Below the pieces are notes generated by a model. The model saw nothing but the letters and a program-made list of their open reading frames with translations. It was not told where the DNA came from and ran no database searches. Both the position numbers and the translations under genes were made by a program. A DNA stretch of 64,000 bases. It comes from DATCYX01 sp037444705 (GTDB taxonomy: Bacteria > Chloroflexota > Anaerolineae > Anaerolineales > UBA4823). The number at the start of each line of letters is the position of its first letter. Position 1 is the first letter of the stretch. This document shows, one piece after another, positions 32,428 through 41,481 of the stretch. The stretch lies in assembly GCA_037444705.1 (NCBI GenBank), contig JBBILY010000001.1:1-64000 (forward strand). Reading direction: 5' to 3'.

Positions 32428-33288
32428 ATGAACCCTCGCCTAATCAAAAAACTGACACCTTACCTGCTCCTGCTCCCCTCGATCATTTTTCTACTCACCT
32501 TCTTCGCTTATCCTATGCTCCAGGCCTTTGTCCTGGCCTTTCGCGGCGAAGATGGCGTTTGGAGCTTGAAGTACTTTCAAACCATGGTTAACGATGTGGC
32601 TTTTACCTCGGCCTTTAGAACCACCTTGCTGTTGCTGATCATCATTATCCCGGTCCAATTTTCATTGGCTTTGATCATGGCTCTCCTGATTCAAGCGAAG
32701 TTGAAGTACTCCGGCCTTTTTCTATATATTTATTCCATCCCTCTTGGCATTTCAGAACTGGCCGCAGGCATTGTCTGGTTTGCTATTTTCACTGAACGAG
32801 GCTATTTGAACACAATCCTGACCGCCTTAGGTGTGTTAGAAAAACCTTTCATCTTTCTCAGTTATCAAAAGACGGGCTGGCTGTTGTTGGCTGTGATTGT
32901 CGCCGAGGTGTGGAGAGCCACCTCGATCATCATGGTTATTCTGGTGGCTGGCTTGCAATCCATACCCAACGAATATCTGGAGGCGGCCGATATTTTCGGG
33001 GCAACGCTCTGGCAAAAGATCTGGCGAGTTATCCTGCCTTTGCTGCGGCCCAGCATACAGGTAGCCTTGATCTTGCGCACCATTCTAGCATTTCAGGTTT
33101 TTGCTGTGGCGTTGGCTGTGGCCGGTCGAGGGATAACGCTTCTGGCAGCGGAGGCCTACCGCTGGTATAACGCCTACCGTAACCCAAATGTGGCTGCGGC
33201 TTATGCAGCATTGATCCTGGTGCTCTCGATCGCCAGCACTGCCCTATATGTATGGGGATTACGCACTCCGGAGGAACAAAGCCTATGA
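32428..33288 (+). CDS. ABC sugar transporter permease
   Basis: 286 residues from the ATG at 32428 (GAGGTG upstream). Six membrane helices are expected. The binding-protein-dependent transport signature is in EYLEAADIFGATLWQKIWRVILPLLRP (the EAA loop that contacts the ATPase). It is a MalF/UgpA-type component. The ORF continues upstream of this ATG, but that part lies in the stem-loop region and is rejected. Its stop overlaps the next permease start. Confidence 0.9.
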   Translation: MNPRLIKKLTPYLLLLPSIIFLLTFFAYPMLQAFVLAFRGEDGVWSLKYFQTMVNDVAFTSAFRTTLLLLIIIIPVQFSLALIMALLIQAKLKYSGLFLYIYSIPLGISELAAGIVWFAIFTERGYLNTILTALGVLEKPFIFLSYQKTGWLLLAVIVAEVWRATSIIMVILVAGLQSIPNEYLEAADIFGATLWQKIWRVILPLLRPSIQVALILRTILAFQVFAVALAVAGRGITLLAAEAYRWYNAYRNPNVAAAYAALILVLSIASTALYVWGLRTPEEQSL

Positions 33289-34112
33289 GCAACCTCGCCA
33301 AACAGGGACGGCAACTTGGGCGTGTACTGGCTTATCTTCTAGCGATTCTGGTGGCTTTATGGATTTTGATACCCATTTATTTGATTGGGGTATCGGCTCT
33401 GGGTGAACCCCTGGCTGTTTATAGGTTTCCGCGGCCCTTTTGGCCAGCACCATTCTCTTTAGAAACCATGTTGTTCTTCTTGAAATCCGGCGGTGTCATT
33501 AAGTCCGTCAGATCTAGCGTCATCGTCGCTTTGATTACAATGATATTCTCTAACGTGATTGGTGCGCCAGCCGGTTATGCTATTGCCCGCTTCGTTTTTG
33601 GCGGCCGCGATGCCTTCCGCCTCCTGGTTGTCTCCACACGCGCTTTTCCCATCGTTATCTTGTCCATTCCACTGGCCGTGACCTTCATTCATTGGGGTAT
33701 GTACGACTCAATCTATAGCCTAGCCTTGATGCACACGGCTCTAGCCTTGCCCTTCACCATCCTGATCACCAGCAGTGTGTTTGCCAGCGTGCCTAGAGAC
33801 CTGGAAGAAGCGGCTCAAACCCTGGGTTGTAGCCAACTTGGAGCTTTCGTTCGCGTCTCGCTGCCTCTGGCTTTACCGGGTCTGGCAGCTGCTACGCTGT
33901 TCACTTTTGTGCTTTCATGGAATGAGGTCTTTGCTGCAGTGATCCTGACAGTACGCAATCGTACCCTGCCGGCCTTGGTGCTGACTGTGCTGGATGAATC
34001 CCAACTTCCGTATCGTTTTGCGGGCGGTTTCTTTATGCTGGCGCCTTCACTGATCTTTATACTTTTCATTCGCCGTTATTTATTTAATCTTTGGGGAAGA
34101 GTGACAAAATAA
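33285..34112 (+). CDS. ABC sugar transporter permease
   Basis: 275 residues from the ATG at 33285, which overlaps the previous stop (ATGA) and has GGAGGAAC upstream. MalG/UgpE-type component with an EAA loop RDLEEAAQTLGCSQLGAFVRVSLPLALPG and about six membrane helices. It is directly followed by the ATPase gene with no gap. Confidence 0.9.
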   Translation: MSNLAKQGRQLGRVLAYLLAILVALWILIPIYLIGVSALGEPLAVYRFPRPFWPAPFSLETMLFFLKSGGVIKSVRSSVIVALITMIFSNVIGAPAGYAIARFVFGGRDAFRLLVVSTRAFPIVILSIPLAVTFIHWGMYDSIYSLALMHTALALPFTILITSSVFASVPRDLEEAAQTLGCSQLGAFVRVSLPLALPGLAAATLFTFVLSWNEVFAAVILTVRNRTLPALVLTVLDESQLPYRFAGGFFMLAPSLIFILFIRRYLFNLWGRVTK

Positions 34113-35207
34113 ATGGCTGAGATTCGTCTTCTCAATGTTTATAAGCGCTTTGGTAAAGTGGTGGCTAACCGTGACATTAATCTGACCATCACCGATAGGG
34201 AATTCATGGTCCTCTTGGGCCCTTCAGGTTGCGGTAAGACCACCTTGTTGCGCGGTATTGCTGGTCTGGAACAGATAGACCAGGGCCGAATCTATATTGG
34301 CGATCGCGATGTGACCGATCTGCCCCCACGCAAACGACGCATTGCCATGGTATTCCAGAGTTATGCCGTCTTTCCGCATCTCACGGTTTTTGAGAACATC
34401 GCTTTTGGCTTACGTATGCAACGCTTGCCAGATAAAGAGGTTAAAGAGCGCGTCCGAAGCGCAGCGGAATTGTTACAGATTTCCGAGTTGTTGGAGCGCT
34501 ATCCCGCTCAACTCTCTGGAGGGCAGCGCCAGCGTGTAGCAGTGGCACGTGCCATCGCCGTCCAGGCAGAGGTGTTGCTTATGGATGAGCCCTTGAGCAA
34601 TCTCGACGCCTTGCTCCGCCTGGAGATGCGCGCCGAACTTAAACGGCTGATGAAAGAACTCAACACCACGGTCGTCTATGTTACTCATGATCAGGTGGAG
34701 GCCTTAAGCCTCGGCGATCGCATTGCCGTAATGCGGGACGGCAGCATCCTGCAATGTGATACCCCGCTCAATGTTTATGATTACCCGGCCAACGAATTCA
34801 TCGGGGGCTTCATTGGCAATCCCCCAATGAACTTCCTTAAAGGTCAGGTCAAAGTAGAAGACGGCACTATCCAGATCGAGGTAGGTGGCACCATTGTTAC
34901 ACCACCTCAGGTGATCCAAACTATCCTCAGGGATAGTGGCGCTCGCAGCGTTAAATTAGGAATACGCGCTGAAAACATCGAGATCGCCTCTGAACAAAAA
35001 GAAGGGAGCATGGAAGGGGTGGTGCTTGTGGTAGAGCCGTTAGGATCGCATAATCTACTAACAGTACGGGTTGGAGAAGAGCGACTCAAAGTCAACACCC
35101 ACGCCGATCGTTATTTCCAACCTGGACAACCCATTTGGTTGCACCCTGTGCCTGCAAAAATTCGCTGGATGGATGCCGAAAGCGGGATGGCTCTTAAGGC
35201 AGTATGA
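34113..35207 (+). CDS. ABC sugar transporter ATP-binding protein (MalK/UgpC type)
   Basis: 364 residues. Walker A GPSGCGKTTL, Q-loop VFQSYAVFPHL, ABC signature LSGGQRQRVAVARA, Walker B VLLMDEPLSNLDA and H-loop VYVTHDQ. The C-terminal TOBE-type regulatory region (about 235-360) fits the MalK subfamily, which can serve several sugar permeases. Four-base overlap with the downstream hydrolase gene. Confidence 0.95.
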   Translation: MAEIRLLNVYKRFGKVVANRDINLTITDREFMVLLGPSGCGKTTLLRGIAGLEQIDQGRIYIGDRDVTDLPPRKRRIAMVFQSYAVFPHLTVFENIAFGLRMQRLPDKEVKERVRSAAELLQISELLERYPAQLSGGQRQRVAVARAIAVQAEVLLMDEPLSNLDALLRLEMRAELKRLMKELNTTVVYVTHDQVEALSLGDRIAVMRDGSILQCDTPLNVYDYPANEFIGGFIGNPPMNFLKGQVKVEDGTIQIEVGGTIVTPPQVIQTILRDSGARSVKLGIRAENIEIASEQKEGSMEGVVLVVEPLGSHNLLTVRVGEERLKVNTHADRYFQPGQPIWLHPVPAKIRWMDAESGMALKAV

Positions 35208-36505
35208 GAGCATCTGAGCTGCTTATGCAAGCCGAGCAGGTTTTGCGCCAAAACGACGTCGGTCAATTTACCAAGCCCGGCCCGCGCCAGTATCCCCATC
35301 AGTGGAACTGGGACTCTGCCCTGATCGCTCTCGGGCTCTCGCACTTTGACTTGGAGCGCGCCTTAATCGAGATTCGTTCCTTGCTCAGTGCTCAGTGGCA
35401 AGATGGCATGTTACCTCATATTGTCTACCATGATGCTCCCTCCGACTATTTCCCTGACCCTGGCTTCTGGCAGATCGAATCCAGCCCCAACGCGCCACCT
35501 ATTCCCACCTCTGGCATCACCCAACCCCCTCTCCTAACCACCGTCATCCGTTGCCTTCACGCCCGCCATTCCATTCCAGACTTTGTGCGCGAGGTTTACC
35601 CTGCTCTGTTGCGCTGGCAGCGTTGGCTTCACACCGCTCGCGCTGCCAATGGCAGCGGTTTGGTATATATTATCCATCCGTGGGAATCGGGCACTGACGA
35701 CTCGCCACGCTGGTCTCAAACCCTGGCTTCTATTTCCCCGCAGAATTTAACGGATTTTCGCCGCGGTGATATACGCCATGTTCCTGCAGCAGAGCGCCCT
35801 TATCAGGATGATTATGAACGCTTTATCTATTTAATTGAGATCTTCCGCCAGCAGGGTTATCAGCCCCAGGCGTTGCGGGTGCATTCCCCCTTTCTGGTTC
35901 AGGACGTGCTCTTCAACACGCTGCTCTACCGCGCCGATCAGGATTTATTAGCTCTGGCGCGCCAACTGGGTGAACCGACCATAGAAATCGAGGAATGGCT
36001 TGAGCGATTGCGCGCCAATTTTAATGCTTACTTCTGGGACGAAGCGCGCGGCCTGTATAACGATTATGACCTGCGCGCCCAGCGTCGAATTGAAGTAAAC
36101 ACAGCGATCACCTTTGTCCCACTCTTCGCCGGCCTGCCCAATGAGGCTCAGGCGCGCCGCTTGGTCGTGGAACATCTGGAAAACCCAGCCGAGTACGCCC
36201 CGGATCGGGATATTCGTTACTACCTTACTTCAACCAGCAAGGCTGAGCCCGCCTGGGAGGCGCGCCGTTATTGGCGCGGGCCAGTCTGGATCATCCTCAA
36301 TTGGCTCGTATGGCAGGGATTGCGCAGATATGGATTTGACCATTTGGCCGAGACCCTGCGGCAAGATAGCCTTGAACTTATCACTCGCTCTGGTTTCCGA
36401 GAATATTACGATCCCCGCGATGGCTCTGGCTGTGGCTCTGTCGCCTTCTCCTGGTCGGCTGCATTGGCTTTTGAGTTAGAATCTGGAACGGTGATGCCCG
36501 ATTAA
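35204..36505 (+). CDS. GH63-like glycoside hydrolase (possible mannosyl/glucosylglycerate hydrolase)
   Basis: 433 residues, without signal peptide. A six-hairpin fold: PHQWNWDSALIALGLSHFD, QWQDGMLPHIVYH, a Thr-rich central part (ITQPPLLTTVIRCL), WESGTDDSPRW and the C-terminal WRGPVWIILNWLVWQGLRRYGF and GFREYYDPRDGSGCGS. These fit the GH63 family of mannosylglycerate/glucosylglycerate hydrolases better than trehalases, but the substrate is not settled. Coupling by overlap to the ATPase gene and the cytoplasmic location suggest it cleaves the solute imported by the ABC transporter. Confidence 0.8.
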   Translation: MRASELLMQAEQVLRQNDVGQFTKPGPRQYPHQWNWDSALIALGLSHFDLERALIEIRSLLSAQWQDGMLPHIVYHDAPSDYFPDPGFWQIESSPNAPPIPTSGITQPPLLTTVIRCLHARHSIPDFVREVYPALLRWQRWLHTARAANGSGLVYIIHPWESGTDDSPRWSQTLASISPQNLTDFRRGDIRHVPAAERPYQDDYERFIYLIEIFRQQGYQPQALRVHSPFLVQDVLFNTLLYRADQDLLALARQLGEPTIEIEEWLERLRANFNAYFWDEARGLYNDYDLRAQRRIEVNTAITFVPLFAGLPNEAQARRLVVEHLENPAEYAPDRDIRYYLTSTSKAEPAWEARRYWRGPVWIILNWLVWQGLRRYGFDHLAETLRQDSLELITRSGFREYYDPRDGSGCGSVAFSWSAALAFELESGTVMPD

Positions 36506-36559
36506 GCACCAGCGATCTGGTGCCCCTGCCTTCTCCATAGCCGATCAGGAGAGCAACGT

Positions 36560-37840
36560 ATGGCTTCAAATCCCCCCGCACATCTGCATATTGGCTTTGT
36601 TTCCACGCGCTTCAGCGACACCGATGGCGTTTCCCTGGAGACAGAAAAGTGGGCGACTGTATTGGAGAGGATGGGTCATTCCTGTTTTTATTTTGCGGGT
36701 CAGTGCAATCGCCCACCAGAGCGCAGTTATCTGGTGCCACAGGCGCATTTCAAACCCCCCGATACTGAGGCTATTTATCACATCGCCTTTTCTGAGCGCA
36801 AGCGCCCAGCAGAAATCACGCGCCTGATCTATCAAATGAAAGATGGCCTCAAGGAACATCTTCGTTCTTTTGTGGGCTCTTTCGATCTAGACCTGCTGGT
36901 GGTCGAAAATGCCTTGGCGATCCCGCTTAACCTGCCATTGGGCCTGGCGCTGACCGAGTTTATCGCCGAGACAGGCTTTCCCACCATCGCCCATCATCAT
37001 GATTTTTTCTGGGAGCGTAAGCGCTTCCTGGTCAATTGTGTCTGGGACTATCTCAACATGGCCTTTCCGCCTCACCTGCCCTTTATTCAGCATGTGACTA
37101 TCAATTCGTCGGCAGCCAATCAATTGAGCCTGCGCACCGGCATCTCCAGCCCCTTAGTGCCCAATGTGATGGATTTTGACCATCCACCCGCGCCCCCCGA
37201 TGAGTATACAGCCGATCTGCGCACAGCGCTTAGTCTGGCTGAGGATGAGTTGTTTTTCCTCCAGCCTACCCGCGTCGTGCCGCGCAAGGGCATCGAACAT
37301 GCCATTGAATTGATCGCCCGCCTGGGGCGAAAGGCGCGCCTGGTGATTTCTCACGCCTCAGGAGACGAGGGATATGCCTATGAGCGTTACATTAAGCAAT
37401 ATGCCAGGCGCCTGGGGGTGGCCCTTAACTGCGTTTCTGAAACCATTGGTGAACGGCGTACCCGCTCACTAGATGGCCGCAAGATTTACGCATTGTGGGA
37501 TGTCTACCCTTATGCCGACCTGGTCACATATCCATCCGATGTTGAAGGCTTTGGCAACGCTTTTCTGGAGGCAATCTATTTCCGTCGCCCCATTTTAGTA
37601 AACAATTATTCGATCTATAGTATAGATATCAAGCCTAAGGGCTTTCGCGCCATTGAATTCGATGGATTCATTGATGATGAGAGCGTTGAAACCACGCGGA
37701 AGGTATTAGATGATCCGCACCTGCGTCAGGAAATGGCGGAGCATAACTATCAACTGGCGCGACGCCATTATTCCTATGCTGTATTGGAGCACCATTTACG
37801 TACCCTATTGGTGGAATCCTTTGGGGAAAGGCGGGAGTGA
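36560..37840 (+). CDS. GT4-family glycosyltransferase
   Basis: 426 residues. Two Rossmann-like domains: N-terminal HLHIGFVSTRFSDTDGVSLETEKWA and HHHDFFWERKRFL (about 145-160), C-terminal with FFLQPTRVVPRKGIEHAIELI and the acidic donor site PSDVEGFGNAFLEAIYF. A good ribosome site (CAGGAGAGC) precedes the ATG. Similar enzymes make or use glycosylglycerates (mannosylglucosylglycerate-type), so with the neighbouring GH63 enzyme it may act on compatible solutes. A role in other glycan synthesis cannot be excluded. Confidence 0.8.
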   Translation: MASNPPAHLHIGFVSTRFSDTDGVSLETEKWATVLERMGHSCFYFAGQCNRPPERSYLVPQAHFKPPDTEAIYHIAFSERKRPAEITRLIYQMKDGLKEHLRSFVGSFDLDLLVVENALAIPLNLPLGLALTEFIAETGFPTIAHHHDFFWERKRFLVNCVWDYLNMAFPPHLPFIQHVTINSSAANQLSLRTGISSPLVPNVMDFDHPPAPPDEYTADLRTALSLAEDELFFLQPTRVVPRKGIEHAIELIARLGRKARLVISHASGDEGYAYERYIKQYARRLGVALNCVSETIGERRTRSLDGRKIYALWDVYPYADLVTYPSDVEGFGNAFLEAIYFRRPILVNNYSIYSIDIKPKGFRAIEFDGFIDDESVETTRKVLDDPHLRQEMAEHNYQLARRHYSYAVLEHHLRTLLVESFGERRE

Positions 37841-37903
37841 TGGTTATGCGGGCTGGCTTTGTCTGTCTGGTAAGAGAGCCATATATCTGGTAACGAGGCA
37901 CAA

Positions 37904-38557
37904 ATGAGCCCGGTTAGCCGATCTGGGGAACAAAGCCGCCTGGTTTATGATCGTCTGAGCCGCTGGTATGATCTATTTGGTGGCTTTGAGAAACGCCCGC
38001 GTGACCTTGCGCTTCAGATGCTATCCCCTGGCGAGGGGGACAGGATTCTAGAGATCGGCTGCGGCAGTGGTCATGCCATCCTGGCATTGGCCAAGGCGGT
38101 GGGTCCATCTGATCGCGTATATGGCATTGATCTGGCGCGTGGGATGCTTAACATCGCCCGCCTCAGGGTTAAGAAAGTCGGGCTGGGCGAAAGGCTCTGG
38201 CTGATTCAGGGCGATGCGCGCCAATTGCCGTTTGGCGCAGCCTGCTTTGACCGCATCTTCATGAGTTTCACCCTCGAACTTTTTCAGGCGGCAGATATTT
38301 CCCGCCTTCTGTTTGAGTGCTATCGCATATTGAGGCCGAAGGGGCGCATAGGGATAGTGGCATTGTCCAGGAGGGGCGGCCCGAGCCTGGCGATGAGGTT
38401 TTATGAGCGCCTGCACGAGATGATGCCCCAATACATAGATTGTCGGCCCATCTATGTACAATCCTCGCTGGAGAAGGCGGGATTCCACACCCTGGAGGCG
38501 AGAGAGGCGTCTCTCTTTGGGTTGCGCCTGGAGATCGTATTGTCGGAAAGGGCTTGA
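37904..38557 (+). CDS. SAM-dependent methyltransferase
   Basis: 217 residues. Class I methyltransferase with motif I ILEIGCGSGHAILALA, motif II VYGIDLARGM, and DRIFMSFTLELF (motif IV-like). The pattern and the start (LVYDRLSRWYDLFGGFE) resemble UbiE/menaquinone-type or small-molecule methyltransferases. The substrate is unknown. It converges with the sensor kinase gene, 10 bases from its stop. Confidence 0.82.
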   Translation: MSPVSRSGEQSRLVYDRLSRWYDLFGGFEKRPRDLALQMLSPGEGDRILEIGCGSGHAILALAKAVGPSDRVYGIDLARGMLNIARLRVKKVGLGERLWLIQGDARQLPFGAACFDRIFMSFTLELFQAADISRLLFECYRILRPKGRIGIVALSRRGGPSLAMRFYERLHEMMPQYIDCRPIYVQSSLEKAGFHTLEAREASLFGLRLEIVLSERA

Positions 38558-38567
38558 GGCACACGGG

Positions 38568-41419
38568 TTATTGAGACTGAGCCAGGGGCAATGTGAACGT
38601 GAAGATGCTGCCCCCACCTGGCCGCGGCTCTACCCAAATNNNNNNNNNNNNNNNNGGCAGAAGGTGAGCCCCAGGCCCGAACCTCGACGCCGCCCGATCA
38701 GTCCAGGCACTTGACTGAAGCGCTCAAATATTTTTTCCCGGTATTCGTCGGGCACTCCAGGGCCAGTGTCGCTGACCTGGATCGCCAGCATGTCATTGCC
38801 AAAGCGCGTGGATGACACAACGATCTGACCACCAGGCGGGGTGAATTTCAGGGCATTATCTACCAGGTTGGTAAGCACGCGCATGGTTTTACCCGGGTCG
38901 GCATAGACCTGAGGGGTATCGCTGCTCACTTCATTGCGCAGGATCAGGCCATACTCTGTGGATTGAGGCAGAAACTCGCTGATGATGCCGCTGACCATGG
39001 GGCGAAGGTGAAAAGCGGTGGGGATGATTTCCATTCTGCCTGCTTCCAGGCGGGCAATCTCTAGCAAAGATTCGACCATATTCAGCACCCGTTGAGCGCC
39101 GCGGCGGGCCACATTTACCGCCTGCAGCGTGATCTCTTCATCTCCGGCTTGGTGGCTGCGCTGGAGCAGGTCGAGGATGACATCCAGGGCGCCCAAAATA
39201 GAGGTGATGGGAGAGCGCAGGTCGTGCACCAGGGTCTCAGTGATCAGTTCTCGTGTCTGAGCTACCCGGACTTCTTCGGTGATATTGCGCAAAACGAGCA
39301 TACACCCTGCTGGGCGATGCAGGCGGTCCCAGACGGGCAAGGTGGTGCGTTCCAAAACCCGCTCCGAAAGCGCCTCGGGCAGGCGTAGGGTGACGCGATC
39401 GGAAAAAGCGGCCCGCCCTTGGGCCAATCCCTGTACCAGGTTTTTGGCTTCTTCTTTGGAGTAACCCAGGAAGGCCAGCGCCTGAGGTGAGAGATCGGTC
39501 AATATCTTACCGCTGAATTCACTCAGAGGCAGGTTGGTCAGGTTTTGTACGGTCTGATTGACCAGGGTGATCTGGCCGCTATGGTCAATCACCAGCAATC
39601 CCTCGCCTGTGGAGTTCAGCACCATCGCCATTTCGCTCAGGCGTTCCTGAGCCTGGGCATATAGTTCCGCATTGACCATAGCGATGGTAGCCTGAGTCGC
39701 CAGTTGACCTGTGAAGGCTTGATCTGCCTCTGAATAAGCGTCCAGGCGTTCACTTTCCAGAGTCAAAACTCCCAAAACCCGACCTTCGTAGATCATGGGC
39801 ACGCACAGTTGCGAGCGCGCCGCTCCGGCGGTCATATCAAGTGAAAGCGGCTCGCTGCGCAGGTCTGCAATGTAGAGCTCCCGACCGCTATGGGCCGCCC
39901 GACCACACAAGGCGATATCGGCCGAGAAGGATGATATCGAATGGGGGTAGCCGCGCGCGGCTTTGACGATCATCAGGTTCTCCAGCGGGTCGTAGAGGCA
40001 AATGCTACCCCAGGAGGAAGCGGTGGCTTGCATCGCATAGTCCAGGATGATCTCCAGCAGGCGGTCGGAGCGGATGGCCGAAGCCAGTTCCCGTCCCACT
40101 GCCTCGAGAATGTTGAGTTGTTGAATGCGTCGCGAAAGAGCCTGTTCGGCGCGGTGCTGGGCCTGTTGATAGCGCAGGGCGTTTTCGATCGCCAGGCTGA
40201 CCTGACCCGAAAGTGTGGTCAACCAGGCGATATCCTCCTGGGTAAACTCTATGTCGGGAGAAAAAGTGAACACCCCCAGACAACCGATCACTTTCTCGGA
40301 AGCTACCAGAGGCACCCCCATCCAGGCTGAAAGGGCGTCTTCCCCTGGCGAGAGGCCGATCCGTTGCAGTTCGTCCTGAGCGTGATGGGGCAATAAAACC
40401 GGGGCGCGCTCCCGGATCACGCGATCGGTCAAGCGATCGGCCAGAGGGCGCGGTGGCCAGTGGACACGTTGTCCGTTTTTCACCGCCAGAGGATACCAGA
40501 TTTGCTCTTCATCGGGCTTATAGATGGCAATAAAGAAGTTGTTCACCTTCAACAGGCGTGTCACCTGAAGGTGAATCTCGGCCAGGAGTTGTTCCAAATC
40601 CAATGTGGATTGCAAAGCCTGGCTGATTTGGTTCAGGGTAGCAAGTTCCTGCACCCGTCGCTGCAGGTGGGAACGGGCGTTGGATACATTGTACATCAGC
40701 ACCGCCAGCATAACCGGCACCCCTCCTAAGACGACCAGAGAAGCCTCTCCTGCTGCCGGATAGCCCATGACTGCCACCAGGATGAAGGGTAGCGGCAAGA
40801 CCTCCACCAGCGCCAGCCATATCAAGTCGCGTTGCAGGTCCAGTGGATGCTGGCGGCGGCTGAGGAAGCCAACCAGGAAGAGCAGGGTATGCACCACCGC
40901 GAAAAGCACCAATGGCGGGATCGCGCTCACTAACAGGCGTGAAGCAGGCGCGAGGCTGCTAACCAGGCCTTGCTGGCGGCCGAAAGCCGCCAGAGCAGCC
41001 ACCATGGCGGTGTTGTGTATGCCCAGAGTGAAGAGCGCATCCAACCAGGTGAGTGGGGGCAGCGACAGGCGCTCCTGTTTAACCAGCCAGAAGCGACGGA
41101 TAGTATAACCATACAGTACCCCCAGGGTGGCAGACCAGCAGGCCACGCCCACGCCATAGAGCAAGCCTCCACCCAGAGTGATGAAGTGAATGATATTGGC
41201 CTCGCTCAGTAGCAGATTTAGGGGAAAGATGATCTGGAAGGCGACGAAAACCGCCATCACCAAAATCAACCATAGTTGATATGGTTGAGGCGGGGCCTGT
41301 AATGTGCTCCACAACAGCCAGGCTAAACCAGCCAGGGAGAGCAAATAACGATAACCCAGGGATAACAAATGCCCCTTGGCTAAGAAGAGATGCTGCAAAT
41401 GTAAGCGGCGCCTAAACAC
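38568..41419 (-). CDS. Multi-domain sensor histidine kinase, interrupted by an assembly gap
   Basis: About 940 residues, starting at GTG 41419. N-terminal membrane region with about eight helices, then two GAF-like domains (about 255-420 and 440-600), a PAS domain (about 605-710), a HisKA helix with VHDLRSPITSI (His about 733) and an ATPase with NALKFTPPGG, DTGPGVPDEY and GRRRGSGLGLTFC. A run of 16 N (38640-38655) breaks the frame just there. On the far side, IWVEPRPGGGSIFTFTLPLAQSQ and a stop at 38568 give the true C-terminus of the ATPase. About ten residues are missing in the gap, so its length is a placeholder. The signal sensed is unknown. Confidence 0.85.
38640..38655. other. Assembly gap (16 N)
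   Basis: Run of N inside the sensor-kinase gene. The protein context on both sides implies about 30 real bases are missing, not 16. Confidence 0.99.
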
Positions 41420-41481
41420 AATTTCCTACCCTGATAAACTGAGATGGCTTCAAGTAAAGCCATCTATCCAAGCATCCAGCC

